From assembly GCF_017353255.1 (NCBI RefSeq), contig NZ_JAFMYU010000008.1:181189-245188 (forward strand): a stretch of DNA of 64,000 nt. The letters are read 5' to 3'. This stretch comes from Fibrella aquatilis. Its GTDB lineage: Bacteria; Bacteroidota; Bacteroidia; Cytophagales; Spirosomataceae. Both the position numbers and the translations under genes were made by a program. Each line of letters starts with the position of its first letter. The first letter of the stretch is position 1. The notes beneath the pieces were generated by a model. That model saw only the letters and a program-made list of their open reading frames with translations. It was not told the origin of the DNA and searched no databases. Positions 9,066-18,574 of this stretch are shown here, in pieces.

Positions 9066-11437
9066 CCAACGATCAGTATTTCCAGTCTATCAGCGACTAC
9101 GTCTGGCAGTGGGAAGACAACGGCGCGGTGGTGGCTATTCCCGGCGGCACCACCATTGCCTACCGCCAACTATTGGTCGATTTGCTGAACCAATTGGCCC
9201 CGCAGGGGCTGCCACCATTTGGTTCGCTATTAATGGCTCTGGCCGCCACCAACCTCAGCGGTAAGCAGGATGTGCGCCTTATCAACGAATTGATTATCAG
9301 AGCTTTGCCTTCATTATCTGCACAGGGATTCATGCAGCAGGAGATCGATCAGGCCATCGCGTTGCTGCATCAGTTGACCACCGTGCCCGACCAGCATCGG
9401 CAGGGCAGGAAGCGGCTGTTACTGCTGCAAACGCTCTTCGATGGGGCGCACAATGGCCTGTCGCCGGTGCGGTCGAAGGCGGTGCTGAACGACTTGATTA
9501 ATCCCGAATCGGCTGCCGGGTCGGACTTTCTTCAGCCACAACCGTTCGCCAAGTCGGTGTTGTTTCGCGACCTGAAAACGCTGACCATCGCCAGTCGCCG
9601 GTATCCGACTGTGGCTGCGCTGATGGAAGCAGTGGCTGCCGTGCCTGACCTCCCCGATGCCGACCTGCTGCTCACCCCGCCTATGACCCCGGAGGCGCTG
9701 GTAGAGGCGCTGTTAGCGAACGAAAAAACGGTGCATGTGGGCGCGTTGCTCAAGCCGCTGTGGGCAGGGCTGGCCATGCCCCTGCACCGGGCGCAACCGA
9801 GTCAACAACCGCTGGGCGGCGTCTCGGACCTGACCAACAAAGGGGCGTATGATCGGCTGCTGCTGACCGAATTTGCCCAGGACGACCTGCTGTTTCTGTC
9901 GCGGCTGGCCAACAACGAGGCCCTGTTTCTGAACCGCGAACTGCCCCCCGCCGCCAACGATGCCGAACGTATCTTTCTGCTTGACGTGTCGCTGAAAACG
10001 TGGGGAACGCCCCGCACACTGGCCTTTGCCCTGTTGCTGGCGCTGGCCAAACACCCTAAAACCGACATTGGCAGTAGGGCATATGTGGTGGGAAAACGGG
10101 CCGTGCCGATTGCCTTCGCCACCGTCGAGGAGCTGATTGATAGCTTATTGCACCTGGATGGTAGCCTGCACCCCGCCGACGGGCTAACCCAGTTTATGAC
10201 CCAGCAATACGACCGCCGCGCCACCCCCGAACTCGTGCTGATCACCACGCCCGACAATCTGCAAACCCCCGCCCTGCAACGCTGGCTGGCCGACTACCAG
10301 ACCGATCTGACCTACCTGATGACCACCCAGCCCGACGGTGCGATTGTGGTCTATAAACAGCAGAAAAAAGCCCGTAAGCACCTGCAAACGCTGATTTTGC
10401 CCATCGACAAACTTTGGCAGGCGCAGGTGGGTAAGGCCAAAAAAGAAAGGATAAACGAAGACGATCCAGCCGATGACGCGCTAAGTCGGGGCACTTACCC
10501 CATCCTGTTTCCATACAGCGGCGGTGGGCAATTATTGTCGACGGCCCATGAGACAGTGCTGTACTATATTACCGCCGGGCGCAGTTTGCTGCGCAGACAG
10601 CTTAACAAGGAGTTTGTCTCAAGACCAGATATCGCCCGCAAAGGCTGGACGCTGCTGTATGAAAACCTGCCCACGAAGGGTAAATTCTGCGAGATTGGTG
10701 CGCTGAGCAATGGCAAACACGTGTTGTTGCAGTTTGACCCGTCAAAGAAAATCATTTACCTGCTGACCATCGAAACCGGCGACCAACTAAGTATTGATTT
10801 TTTGGACTGGAAACAGTCGGGTTACGAGCGGTTTGTATTCAGCAACGATTATTTTTTCTGGAAAACCACATCGGTCTATTGGATAATTGACCCGCGTAGT
10901 GCTGCGATCAGTAGGTATGACCAAGACCCACTAACCGATCTACACGATTGGCACCTCAATCGAAAAAAAACGCTAGATGAATTGTTGCTGAAAGTGCCCC
11001 AGGTGAATGTGTTGAAAAACGTAAACAGTATATTCATCAATGTACAGAATAACCTGGTCATCAATCAGCATGAGCTACGCCTGAACACGGGCGGGGTATT
11101 TAAACTGGATGTGACGTCGTTTCTGAAAGCAAAGGTTGTGGCAGAGCCGAATCGAGGCAAAACACTGTTTACGTTTCCCGACGGAAGCACCGTACAGGTA
11201 AACCGAAACGGTATGTTGATCCTGACGAGTACCGACCTTAATTCGTTTCCTTTTTACGTGCCATTGGTGCTCGACGGGGCGTTGGGTATGTGTGTAAAGG
11301 GTTTCTTTTCAGGTAATAAATACTACCAGCCTGAGGGTATGGAAACGAGTGATTTAGAATCACCACCAACTAATTTTTGGCATCGTTTTGTAGCCCCATT
11401 TGTTCAAACCATTCTGAATCATGCAGTTACGGATTGA
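9062..11437 (+). CDS. vWA and beta-propeller-like protein of MoxR ternary system
   Basis: 791 residues. The N-terminal 290 residues are helical. Around residue 300 a vWA-like domain starts (RIFLLDVSLKTWG), whose MIDAS DxSxS is degenerate (DVSLK), followed by LVLITTPDNLQTPAL where vWA domains carry the second acidic loop. From about residue 480 onwards repeated beta-strand stretches (GALSNGKHVLLQFDPSKKII, LLTIETGDQLSIDFLDW, DGSTVQVNRNGMLILTS) look like a beta-propeller. The fusion of vWA to a propeller and its coupling to MoxR define the ternary system. The MoxR protein probably acts on this protein or its client. It overlaps the neighbouring genes by 4 and 17 bp. Domain edges are by eye. Confidence 0.75.
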   Translation: MTNDQYFQSISDYVWQWEDNGAVVAIPGGTTIAYRQLLVDLLNQLAPQGLPPFGSLLMALAATNLSGKQDVRLINELIIRALPSLSAQGFMQQEIDQAIALLHQLTTVPDQHRQGRKRLLLLQTLFDGAHNGLSPVRSKAVLNDLINPESAAGSDFLQPQPFAKSVLFRDLKTLTIASRRYPTVAALMEAVAAVPDLPDADLLLTPPMTPEALVEALLANEKTVHVGALLKPLWAGLAMPLHRAQPSQQPLGGVSDLTNKGAYDRLLLTEFAQDDLLFLSRLANNEALFLNRELPPAANDAERIFLLDVSLKTWGTPRTLAFALLLALAKHPKTDIGSRAYVVGKRAVPIAFATVEELIDSLLHLDGSLHPADGLTQFMTQQYDRRATPELVLITTPDNLQTPALQRWLADYQTDLTYLMTTQPDGAIVVYKQQKKARKHLQTLILPIDKLWQAQVGKAKKERINEDDPADDALSRGTYPILFPYSGGGQLLSTAHETVLYYITAGRSLLRRQLNKEFVSRPDIARKGWTLLYENLPTKGKFCEIGALSNGKHVLLQFDPSKKIIYLLTIETGDQLSIDFLDWKQSGYERFVFSNDYFFWKTTSVYWIIDPRSAAISRYDQDPLTDLHDWHLNRKKTLDELLLKVPQVNVLKNVNSIFINVQNNLVINQHELRLNTGGVFKLDVTSFLKAKVVAEPNRGKTLFTFPDGSTVQVNRNGMLILTSTDLNSFPFYVPLVLDGALGMCVKGFFSGNKYYQPEGMETSDLESPPTNFWHRFVAPFVQTILNHAVTD

Positions 11438-13136
11438 TCCATCTCCGCGCAATGTTTATCCGATAGGTGGGTTGCTGATTCGGGGGGCGCAGCCGGGCGG
11501 GTGGGTGGCCGAGGTGCAGCGCATGGGCCTGTCGCTGCAACAGTGCGTAGTGTATGCCTTGCCGGGGGCTGTGCCCAACTCGGTTTGGGGTTGTCTGGTA
11601 GACCTACCCCTGGGAATCACGGTAGCCGACCCTGGCCCAAATGCCGCCTGCCAACTGGCCGAAGGGCTGCTCTACCTGCCCGAACGGGCCGCGCTGTATC
11701 CCGCCCTGGCCGCTGATGAACTACCCCGCCTGCTGCGTCAGGTGCCTCACCTGCTGCACCCCGAACTGGGCCTGGTGGAATTGGTCGACGTGGTAAACTG
11801 GAGCCAACTGCTCAACCTGCCCGCCGAACGGCCCATGACTGTGCTGCGCCCCGCACAATCAGTGGCTGAACCGGCACGGGTACATAGCTTTCGAGTGGTG
11901 CCCGTAGCGCCCGAAACAGCCCTGGCCGGACTTGCCGATGGCTTTGGCAGTGCCGCCAGTGACCCCATCGACAAGCCGCTGAGCCTGCCTGAAAAAGTCA
12001 AACTGGGCCTATTACGCACCCTTTTTCGTCGGGAAGAGACCGCCAAATCGGCTGGGTCAACCTCCCGGCCTACAGGCCTGGCCAACTGGTTTGAGCGACT
12101 GTTTTCGCCCGGCAGTGAGGTAATGAACAGGCTGCAACAGGACTTCGATAAACTGGACGAACGCAACCAAAAACAGCTCGACAAGCTGCTGAAACTCCTG
12201 CGCGACAACCCCGAACTAGCCCTGAAATATGCCTTGCCGCTCGACAGTGAAGGCACCAGCCGGGGTGGCAACACGGGCGGGGCATTATTTAACTGGTCGG
12301 TGCGGTGGCTCGATTTTTCGTTGTCGGGTAGCAACTCGTCGGGTCGTGGGCGGGGTGGTGGCCCTACCCTGGCCGAAGCGCAGTTTGCGGCGCTACAGGC
12401 GCAGTACAGCCAAACTGCCGAAGCGTTTATCAGGCAGCAGGACTACCGGAAAGCGGCCTTCGTTTACCTGAAACTGCTGAAAGAACCCCTGCATGCTGCT
12501 CAGACACTGGAGGCTGGTAAACTGTATGCCGAAGCCGCCGCGATTTACCTTAAGTCGCTGAAAAACAAGGCGAAAGCTGCGGAATGTTATGAAAATGGAC
12601 AGATGACCCACGAGGCCATTGCGCTATATATCGAGTTGCAGCAGCATGAAAAAGTGGGTGATCTCTACTGCGCCATCAACCAGCGCCAAAAGGGAATGAT
12701 CCATTACCAACAGGTGGTGACGGACTATGCGCAGCGGCATCAGTACGTAAAGGCATCGCTGTTGTGCCGTAACAAAATGGGTGATGCCACTGCTGCACAA
12801 GCCATGCTACTAAACGGCTGGCGTGACAGGCACGACTCGGTCAACTGCCTTACCAATTACTTCGCCAGCATTGCTGATGAACCGCAGTGGCGGGCTGCTA
12901 TCGAGTCGGTCTATGCCCATGATGTGTCGCTCGAAAACCGCGAAGCGTTCCTGACCGTGATGCGGCACGAGTTTAGTAAACAGACTGAGTTCAGCACCCG
13001 CATCCGCGATATAGCCTATGAACTGATCGCTGCCGAACTGCCCCACAAACCCGGTATTTTGGTACAACTGAAAGCGTTTAACCCTACCGACAAACTGGTG
13101 GTGAAAGATGTGATCCGTTACAAAAGCAAGGCGTGA
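11421..13136 (+). CDS. TPR-like terminal protein of MoxR-vWA ternary operon (bpX6-like)
   Basis: 571 residues. The N-terminal 190 residues form a beta-rich domain starting with MQLRIDPSPRNVYPIGGLLI. A Gly/Ser-rich linker (GSNSSGRGRGGG, about residue 310) separates it from a C-terminal array of short helical repeats containing AFVYLKLLKEP, EAAAIYLKSLKNKAKAAECY and EAIALYIELQQHEKVGDLY, which resemble TPR or Sel1-like units used for protein contacts. No catalytic site or membrane segment is evident. The ATG lies 17 bp inside the preceding gene. In described MoxR-vWA-beta-propeller operons a protein of this architecture closes the cluster; whether it is an effector, a sensor or a scaffold is not known. 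The 3' end converges on the next gene with a 14-bp gap and no terminator. Confidence 0.72.
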   Translation: MQLRIDPSPRNVYPIGGLLIRGAQPGGWVAEVQRMGLSLQQCVVYALPGAVPNSVWGCLVDLPLGITVADPGPNAACQLAEGLLYLPERAALYPALAADELPRLLRQVPHLLHPELGLVELVDVVNWSQLLNLPAERPMTVLRPAQSVAEPARVHSFRVVPVAPETALAGLADGFGSAASDPIDKPLSLPEKVKLGLLRTLFRREETAKSAGSTSRPTGLANWFERLFSPGSEVMNRLQQDFDKLDERNQKQLDKLLKLLRDNPELALKYALPLDSEGTSRGGNTGGALFNWSVRWLDFSLSGSNSSGRGRGGGPTLAEAQFAALQAQYSQTAEAFIRQQDYRKAAFVYLKLLKEPLHAAQTLEAGKLYAEAAAIYLKSLKNKAKAAECYENGQMTHEAIALYIELQQHEKVGDLYCAINQRQKGMIHYQQVVTDYAQRHQYVKASLLCRNKMGDATAAQAMLLNGWRDRHDSVNCLTNYFASIADEPQWRAAIESVYAHDVSLENREAFLTVMRHEFSKQTEFSTRIRDIAYELIAAELPHKPGILVQLKAFNPTDKLVVKDVIRYKSKA

Positions 13137-13150
13137 CAGACACTGCCGCC

Positions 13151-15088
13151 TTACTTCACCACCTGCACCTCAATGGCTGAATTGCCATAGACGCGGTGCG
13201 TGGCTTTCTGGAAATCAGCCGCGTTTGCCTCGAAAATGTTGGGTACGAAGGTCTGCGGATTGCGGTCGATGAGGGGGAACCACGTGCTCTGTACCTGAAT
13301 CATGAGCCGGTGGCCTTTCTTGAGCGTGTGCAGCACGTCCTGCAAGCGGAATGTCACGGGCGTGACCTCGCCGGGCTTGAACGGCTCTGGCTTCTCGAAT
13401 GAGTTGCGGAACCGCCCGCGCATTACCTCCGAGCGTACCATCTGCTGATAGCCGCCCAACTCAATGTTCTTGTTGGGCATGTAGGGGTGGTTTGGCTCGT
13501 TGGGCGGGTACACGTCAATCAGCTTTACCACCCAATCGGCGTCGGTGCCGGTGGTGCTCACGTTGAGCTTGGCCGTGATCTCGCCGCCCAGGGTCAGGTC
13601 GTCGGTGAGGGGTTCGGTCTGGAACACCAGCACGTCGGGGCGGCGACCGGCAAAGCGCTGATCTTCTGACATATAGTTGAACGGCGTAAAGCCCGTAGTG
13701 GTCGTGTTATCTTCGGTATAAGGCACCGGCTTGGCGGGGTCGCTGACAAACTCAGAAAAGGAATTGTCGGTGGGTGCGCTTCCCGTTGTCAGTTCACCCG
13801 TTTTGGTCAAGAAATAGGTCTGTGTCTGGGCTTCGGCGGCGGGCCATTTGGCGAATTCACGCCACGCTTTCTTGCCCGTGTCGAACAAATACGCCTCCGG
13901 CAGGCCCGACTTGCCGTCGCCTTTGAGGTGGGCGTTGAAGAATTTGGCCTCAATATTCCGCTGGTAGAACGTGGCAATGCTGTCGCCGAAATAGACGTTG
14001 CTGTGCAGCGCATGACCCGTCTCGTGCGCCCACCGACCGTGACCGAATGGCCCCATCACCAGCGTGTTGGCGGCCATGTCGGGGTTATTTTTTTCGAGGG
14101 TTTTATAGATGTTGAGCGGGCCGTAGAGGTCTTCGGCATCGAACCAGCCGCCCACGGTCATCACGGCATGTTTCACGCCCTTCAGGTGGGGCAAAATGCT
14201 CCGTTTCTGCCAAAAGGCGTCGTAGTTGGGGTGGGCTACGGTTTCCTGCCAGTAGAAATTGTCTTTGTAATATTTGTCAGCGTTCTTCAGCGGCCCCAGG
14301 TCTAGTTGCCACTGAAAGCCGTCTTGCGTGCGCGGCTGGATGAGCTTGTTTTCATACCACTCGCGAGCCGAGGATACCGGGCCGGGGTGCTGAATGCCGA
14401 AGACAGGGAACGTGAAGATATAGGCCTGAATGAAGGCGCCGTTGTGATGGAAATCGTCGAAGAAAAAATCGCTAACGGGGGCCTGCGGCGACGAGGCTTT
14501 CAGGGCCGGGTGGGCGTTGGGCAGGGCGGCGGCGGTATAAAAGCCGGGGTAGCTGATGCCCCACATACCTACGCGCCCGTTGTTATTCGGCACGTTTTTC
14601 AGCAGCCACTCAATGGTGTCGTAGGTGTCCGAGCTTTCATCAACCAAGGTGGTATTAATCGGGGCGGTGGCTTTTGCTCTCCCTTTTTTGGCTAGAACCA
14701 CCGGTGCTACGTCCGTCACGGTAGGGGTCATGTTGGTCCAGGTGCCTTCGCTCATCCACCGGCCCCGCACATCCTGATACACCACAATGTACTTGTCGCG
14801 CATGGCCGTGGCCGACGGCCCCACCTGCCGGGCGTAGGCATCCGGGCCGTAGGGGGCCACGCTATAGCAGGTACGCTGCATCAAAAACGGGTATTTCGTC
14901 GTCGCTGAGGCGTCACGGGGCACGTAGACGGTGGTGTGGAGCTTGGTGCCGTCGCGCATAGGAACTTTGTACTCGTACTTCTGATATACTTCCTTCACCG
15001 CGTTGGGCTGGCCAAAAGCGTGGGCGGTGATGAGAAAGAAGAGCAGCGAGCGGAGGGCGAAGGGCAAAGAGCGTAGGGCGCGGGGCAT
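13151..15088 (-). CDS. Secreted CocE/NonD-type hydrolase (X-Pro dipeptidyl-peptidase-like)
   Basis: 645 residues from ATG 15088; the frame is open to 15235, but the signal peptide begins here (MPRALRSLPFALRSLLFFL, cleavage near HAFGQ). The alpha/beta-hydrolase core has the nucleophile elbow GMWGISYPGF and the conserved opening MRDGTKLHTTVYVP. It is followed by a cap, a region FGHGRWAHETGH that may contain the catalytic His, and a C-terminal jelly-roll (PepX_C) with KKGHRLMIQVQSTWFP. Family members cleave X-Pro peptides, cocaine esters or glutaryl-amides, so the substrate is open. With a Sec signal it acts in the periplasm or outside. The signal peptide is encoded by an unusual purine-rich repetitive stretch (about 15040-15088). 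Confidence 0.88.
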   Translation of the reverse strand: MPRALRSLPFALRSLLFFLITAHAFGQPNAVKEVYQKYEYKVPMRDGTKLHTTVYVPRDASATTKYPFLMQRTCYSVAPYGPDAYARQVGPSATAMRDKYIVVYQDVRGRWMSEGTWTNMTPTVTDVAPVVLAKKGRAKATAPINTTLVDESSDTYDTIEWLLKNVPNNNGRVGMWGISYPGFYTAAALPNAHPALKASSPQAPVSDFFFDDFHHNGAFIQAYIFTFPVFGIQHPGPVSSAREWYENKLIQPRTQDGFQWQLDLGPLKNADKYYKDNFYWQETVAHPNYDAFWQKRSILPHLKGVKHAVMTVGGWFDAEDLYGPLNIYKTLEKNNPDMAANTLVMGPFGHGRWAHETGHALHSNVYFGDSIATFYQRNIEAKFFNAHLKGDGKSGLPEAYLFDTGKKAWREFAKWPAAEAQTQTYFLTKTGELTTGSAPTDNSFSEFVSDPAKPVPYTEDNTTTTGFTPFNYMSEDQRFAGRRPDVLVFQTEPLTDDLTLGGEITAKLNVSTTGTDADWVVKLIDVYPPNEPNHPYMPNKNIELGGYQQMVRSEVMRGRFRNSFEKPEPFKPGEVTPVTFRLQDVLHTLKKGHRLMIQVQSTWFPLIDRNPQTFVPNIFEANAADFQKATHRVYGNSAIEVQVVK

Positions 15089-15231
15089 GGGCAAAGCGAG
15101 TTGCGTGAAATGCAAATATAGTCGCGGGCTGCTGTTGTGTTGGCGCCGTCGGGTCTCGTTGGCGAGTTGTTCAGTGCTCATCACTAAAAAACGATCCACC
15201 AAGGCAACTATGAGGTATTCAGGTTCCATGT

Positions 15232-15759
15232 TCACCAGCCCCAGAAGTTGTCTTCCTGCGCCAGATCAGCTGAGAAAATTCGTGCCTCGACTATTTTACC
15301 GTCCTGGATGGTGTAGACGTCAATGTTATCGACGTCCAGCACGCCGCCGCCCCCTTCCATAACGGCTTTCCAATTGATCAAACAGGCGACTTGATTTCCA
15401 TGAACTGTAATCGATTTGACCTCGGCTAACCGTAGCGTTTTTGTGGATGCTTCGCTCATGGCCCCCACCATCTGAAAAACAGCCGCACTTGACACTTTGA
15501 GGCCCGCGAAGCGATGCTTGCCCGGCTGATGCCACTTTACGTTTGGGTGCAGCAGGGCCTTCGGAACCGTATGGTCGCCCTGCTGCACAGCCGTCAGAAA
15601 CGCTTTGGCTAGTTGGGCCGGTGAGTTATCCAACGTACCGGCAGACGCCTGCTGAACGGCGGGCTGCGCCGTTGTTTGAGCAGTGGATTGGTTTGATGTC
15701 ATGACGGTTACGACCAGTGCGATGGTCAGCGAAGCGGTGGTAGTCGGGATGTTTTTCAT
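15232..15759 (-). CDS. Secreted SnoaL-like (NTF2 fold) protein
   Basis: 175 residues from ATG 15759, which overlaps the stop of the upstream membrane-protein gene (ATGA). The longer open frame to 15894 crosses that gene and is unlikely. The N-terminus MKNIPTTTASLTIALVV with cleavage near TAQTT is a Sec signal. The mature part has the SnoaL/ketosteroid-isomerase pattern: AKAFLTAVQQGDHTVPKALL, HPNVKWHQPG, IDVYTIQDGKIVEARIFSA. This fold binds or isomerises small hydrophobic compounds, or serves as a generic ligand-binding scaffold. No active-site assignment is possible. It is coupled to the membrane protein at 15756-16136. Confidence 0.8.
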   Translation of the reverse strand: MKNIPTTTASLTIALVVTVMTSNQSTAQTTAQPAVQQASAGTLDNSPAQLAKAFLTAVQQGDHTVPKALLHPNVKWHQPGKHRFAGLKVSSAAVFQMVGAMSEASTKTLRLAEVKSITVHGNQVACLINWKAVMEGGGGVLDVDNIDVYTIQDGKIVEARIFSADLAQEDNFWGW

Positions 15760-16136
15760 AGCGAGCGTAAACCAATACGTTGTAAGAGGGCCATCATGGC
15801 TACCCACGCAGCTACAGCCAGTATCGCCACGATGCCGATGGTGCTGATGGACGACCCAAGAAAAAGAAGCAGAACAAGGCTGGCGATCACCCATAACGCA
15901 TCGAGCAGGATGATGAAACGCAGGGCGTTCACATTGATGGGTTGCTGTAGGCTGGTGATGAATACGAGACCAGCAAAAACAAGGAGGAATATGCCTGCCT
16001 GATTGAACGGGTTGGTTTGGGGTACCCCAAACAAGTCGGCTATTGGATTAGCCAGAAAGACGAGCAGCACCCCGGTGGCTGCGGAGCTGATGGCGTTCAC
16101 CAGCAAAACTGATTTTAGCGGAAGAACCGGTAGCAT
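15756..16136 (-). CDS. Small four-helix membrane protein
   Basis: 126 residues with four hydrophobic helices (about 8-30, 44-62, 70-92, 97-118) joined by short loops and almost no soluble part. No family motif is recognised with certainty; such proteins are common in Bacteroidota and carry DUF names. It is divergent from the AraC regulator at 16333 (196-bp gap) and translationally coupled to the SnoaL-like gene downstream. The regulator may control this pair. Confidence 0.7.
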   Translation of the reverse strand: MLPVLPLKSVLLVNAISSAATGVLLVFLANPIADLFGVPQTNPFNQAGIFLLVFAGLVFITSLQQPINVNALRFIILLDALWVIASLVLLLFLGSSISTIGIVAILAVAAWVAMMALLQRIGLRSL

Positions 16137-16275
16137 AATACTGACAGTTAAACGATTTGATGAAACAGTAACCTACTTAAACAGGGCGCAAACGATAGAC
16201 ACCCCCACGTTAGGAAACAGACTAAAACCGACGCGCCGATTTGTTTCTGTAAAACCAACGAGACAAAAGTAGAGG

Positions 16276-16292
16276 TACCCCTGGTAGGGGTA
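16276..16292. promoter_or_regulatory. TACCCCT-GGT-AGGGGTA dyad upstream of AraC-type regulator
   Basis: Perfect 7-bp arms with a 3-bp spacer, 40 bp before the ATG at 16333 and within the divergent promoter region. A 12-base part, CCCTGGTAGGGG, recurs at 21984-21995 upstream of the sigma-54 regulator gene. It is a candidate operator. Confidence 0.45.
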
Positions 16293-16332
16293 TTGATAAT
16301 TTACGCCAACTTATTGCTATTTTACGCCAGCC

Positions 16333-17316
16333 ATGAACACGACCCTGTCATCCCTGCATCTACTTATGCTGCTGGACTACGCAGACTGTAGAGGAGTTAG
16401 TAAAAGCAGTCTGCAAGCCTTATTAGACACCCCCGAATCAGAGTTACACGATGAGCAGGGCAGGGTGAGTATGGACGAATATGGCCGGGTCTGGGAACGG
16501 CTACTGCAACGAATTCAGGACCCGCACCTCGGACTGCATTACGGCTACTTCCTCAATTTGAAAGCACTGGGAATGATGTACCAGATTTCGCTGGCCTGCT
16601 CCAGTATCGAACAGGCTCTGGGCTTGCTGGATGGGTACTTGGCCAGTACGTTCCCATTAGTTACCATATCGACTAAAGTTGGTAAAGACCAGTTCGTCAT
16701 TAAGCTGCAAAGCGATGTACAGAATGACCTTGTCAGGAAACAGGTCCTGGACTCGGTGCTGTTTCTGATGTACCGGGAAATTAGCCTGATGATTGAGGGC
16801 GACATTGCGGAGGTGCAACTTCCCTATGATACCCTCGATGAGTACCGGCGACTATGTAGTAGTTTAGTAGTACAAGCCAATACACATGGGTTGATCATAG
16901 ACACCCGGCAGGTGGCGGGATCGATCAATCGCCGACGGTTGAAGAATGTTGAACTGCTGCTTCCCGCTTTTCTTCAGTTGGTCAATCAGCCCTCGCCCCT
17001 GCATACACCCTTCTCGGATCAGGTAAAGAAGATGACACTCAATCTTTGTTCACCCGAATTGCCAGGGCTGGATCAGGTCGTGGCCCAGTTCGCCTTGAGC
17101 CACCGAACGTTTCAGCGCAAGCTCACCGAGGAAAATACGTCGTTCCGGGCCATTGCCGACGACATCAAACGGCAGTTGGCGCAGTATTTGGAGCAGGGCC
17201 GTTCGCTACGTACTCAGGACATCGCCTATGTGCTGGGTTATTCCAGTGCCAGCGCGTACCTGCATACCGCCAAAAAATGGCGTAGGCAAGCGGCTGGTAG
17301 TCACTCATTAAGATAG
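16333..17316 (+). CDS. AraC-family transcriptional regulator (OruR/ArgR-like)
   Basis: 327 residues. The N-terminal 200 residues resemble the Arabinose_bd-type ligand domain found in OruR/VirS-like regulators (LGLHYGYFLNLKALGMM, ALGLLDGYLASTFPLV). The C-terminal double HTH shows ALSHRTFQRKLTEENTSFR and IAYVLGYSSASAYLHTAKKW, the second close to the canonical AraC signature. The expected Gly-x-x-P after KKW is replaced by a short charged tail. It is divergent from the small membrane protein/SnoaL pair, a likely target; the dyad at 16276-16292 may be the binding site. The inducer is unknown. Confidence 0.88.
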   Translation: MNTTLSSLHLLMLLDYADCRGVSKSSLQALLDTPESELHDEQGRVSMDEYGRVWERLLQRIQDPHLGLHYGYFLNLKALGMMYQISLACSSIEQALGLLDGYLASTFPLVTISTKVGKDQFVIKLQSDVQNDLVRKQVLDSVLFLMYREISLMIEGDIAEVQLPYDTLDEYRRLCSSLVVQANTHGLIIDTRQVAGSINRRRLKNVELLLPAFLQLVNQPSPLHTPFSDQVKKMTLNLCSPELPGLDQVVAQFALSHRTFQRKLTEENTSFRAIADDIKRQLAQYLEQGRSLRTQDIAYVLGYSSASAYLHTAKKWRRQAAGSHSLR

Positions 17317-17422
17317 CCATTCGGGACACCGGCGTATCTTTTTTTGGCCTGGCTGTAGTTTTTCGGCCGCATCGGCTACTAACTGGTAAAGTGGCAAGGC
17401 AACCCCACAATGTACCTGAGCG

Positions 17423-17941
17423 ATGGCCGATCCGTTAGCCCAATCCTTTCTTGATCAGATCAATGACCACCTCGGCATTGCTCACAAGGTCTGTCGGCTG
17501 TACTGCCAGGACCCCGACGAGCGGGCCGATCTGATGCAGGAGATGCTGTATCAGCTTTGGAAAGCATACCCCGCGTTTGGCGAACGCTCCAGCTTCACCA
17601 CCTGGATGTACCGCGTCTGCCTGAACACGGCCCTGACCGGGTATAGGAAGTCGAAACGCAACAACTGGGAAAGCCTCTCGCTCAGCCATCAGCAGATACC
17701 AGAACCGATGACGGATGCGGGCGAAGAGCACCGGCAGATTCTCTATCAGGCTATTGCCACGTTGTCCCCGCTGAACAAGGCCATTGTGCTGCTGTACCTG
17801 GACGAACTGAGCTACGACGAGATCGCGGGCATCACCGGCCTGACCAAAGCCAACGTCAGCGTACGGCTGGTACGGATCAAAAAACAACTGGAAGCACAAC
17901 TCAATAAACAAGCAAACTACTCCAACAATGTCAACTCTTGA
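17423..17941 (+). CDS. ECF-like sigma-70 family RNA polymerase sigma factor
   Basis: 172 residues. Region 2 includes ERADLMQEMLYQLWKAYPAF and FTTWMYRVCLNTALTGYRK. Region 4 is the HTH ELSYDEIAGITGLTKANVSVRLVRIKKQL, quoted here in part as YDEIAGITGLTKANVSVRL. The length is standard for an ECF sigma. The stop overlaps the next gene by 14 bp, so the membrane protein that follows is the likely regulator of its activity. The ATG at 17423 is the first in frame. Confidence 0.92.
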   Translation: MADPLAQSFLDQINDHLGIAHKVCRLYCQDPDERADLMQEMLYQLWKAYPAFGERSSFTTWMYRVCLNTALTGYRKSKRNNWESLSLSHQQIPEPMTDAGEEHRQILYQAIATLSPLNKAIVLLYLDELSYDEIAGITGLTKANVSVRLVRIKKQLEAQLNKQANYSNNVNS

Positions 17942-18551
17942 GCAATTCAAAAAACACTGGGAGCCATCCAACAAGGTTTCTGTTGCCGACGGGCAACCAT
18001 CGCTAGATGAAGCCTCGCTTCGCAGCCTCGTTACGACGCGGGTACGGACGCACACAAAGGCCAGTTTCCGCTATTTCTGGGCTTCATTTACCCTGCAACT
18101 ACTGGTATATGCGATGTGTAGCCACCTGCTCATCCGGTACTGGCCGCAGCCGGAGATTCGCCTGATGAGCTTGCTGGGAATACTGTTGTACCTGCCCTTC
18201 ACCAGTATGTTGATGAGCAAGTTCAAGCGGGTCGCGACGGGGCGGCTGGCAGGAAAAGAACCGGCCCCAATACGTACCTACCTGTCGGAGCAGTATGAGT
18301 TACTGAACAGCTTTTTCACGTTTAAGAAGCGGTACGAATGGGGGCTAATTCCGGTTAGTGCAGCCATCGGGGTTTTTCTAACGTTCAAGGTATACGTACC
18401 GGGTGGCGTACAGGCGTTTCCGGTTGGTGCAATCCTCACTTACGCCGTTACGCTGCTCTCCTGCTATGGGGCTATTCGCGCCGAAAACCAAAAAAGCTTT
18501 GTTGGACCACTCCAGCACCTTCAGGCTCTGCTCCGCGAGTATCAGGCGTAA
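17928..18551 (+). CDS. Membrane protein paired with sigma factor (possible anti-sigma)
   Basis: 207 residues. A soluble N-terminus of about 45 residues is followed by four hydrophobic segments (about 48-68, 74-94, 138-156, 160-178) and a short cytoplasmic tail. It lacks the zinc-binding HxxxCxxC of classical ZAS anti-sigma factors. The 14-bp overlap with the sigma gene and the amphipathic N-terminus (STLEQFKKHWEPSN) make it the obvious candidate membrane anchor or anti-sigma for that factor. This is inference from gene order. Confidence 0.75.
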   Translation: MSTLEQFKKHWEPSNKVSVADGQPSLDEASLRSLVTTRVRTHTKASFRYFWASFTLQLLVYAMCSHLLIRYWPQPEIRLMSLLGILLYLPFTSMLMSKFKRVATGRLAGKEPAPIRTYLSEQYELLNSFFTFKKRYEWGLIPVSAAIGVFLTFKVYVPGGVQAFPVGAILTYAVTLLSCYGAIRAENQKSFVGPLQHLQALLREYQA

Positions 18552-18574
18552 GCAAACCCACCGATCCGAACGTT

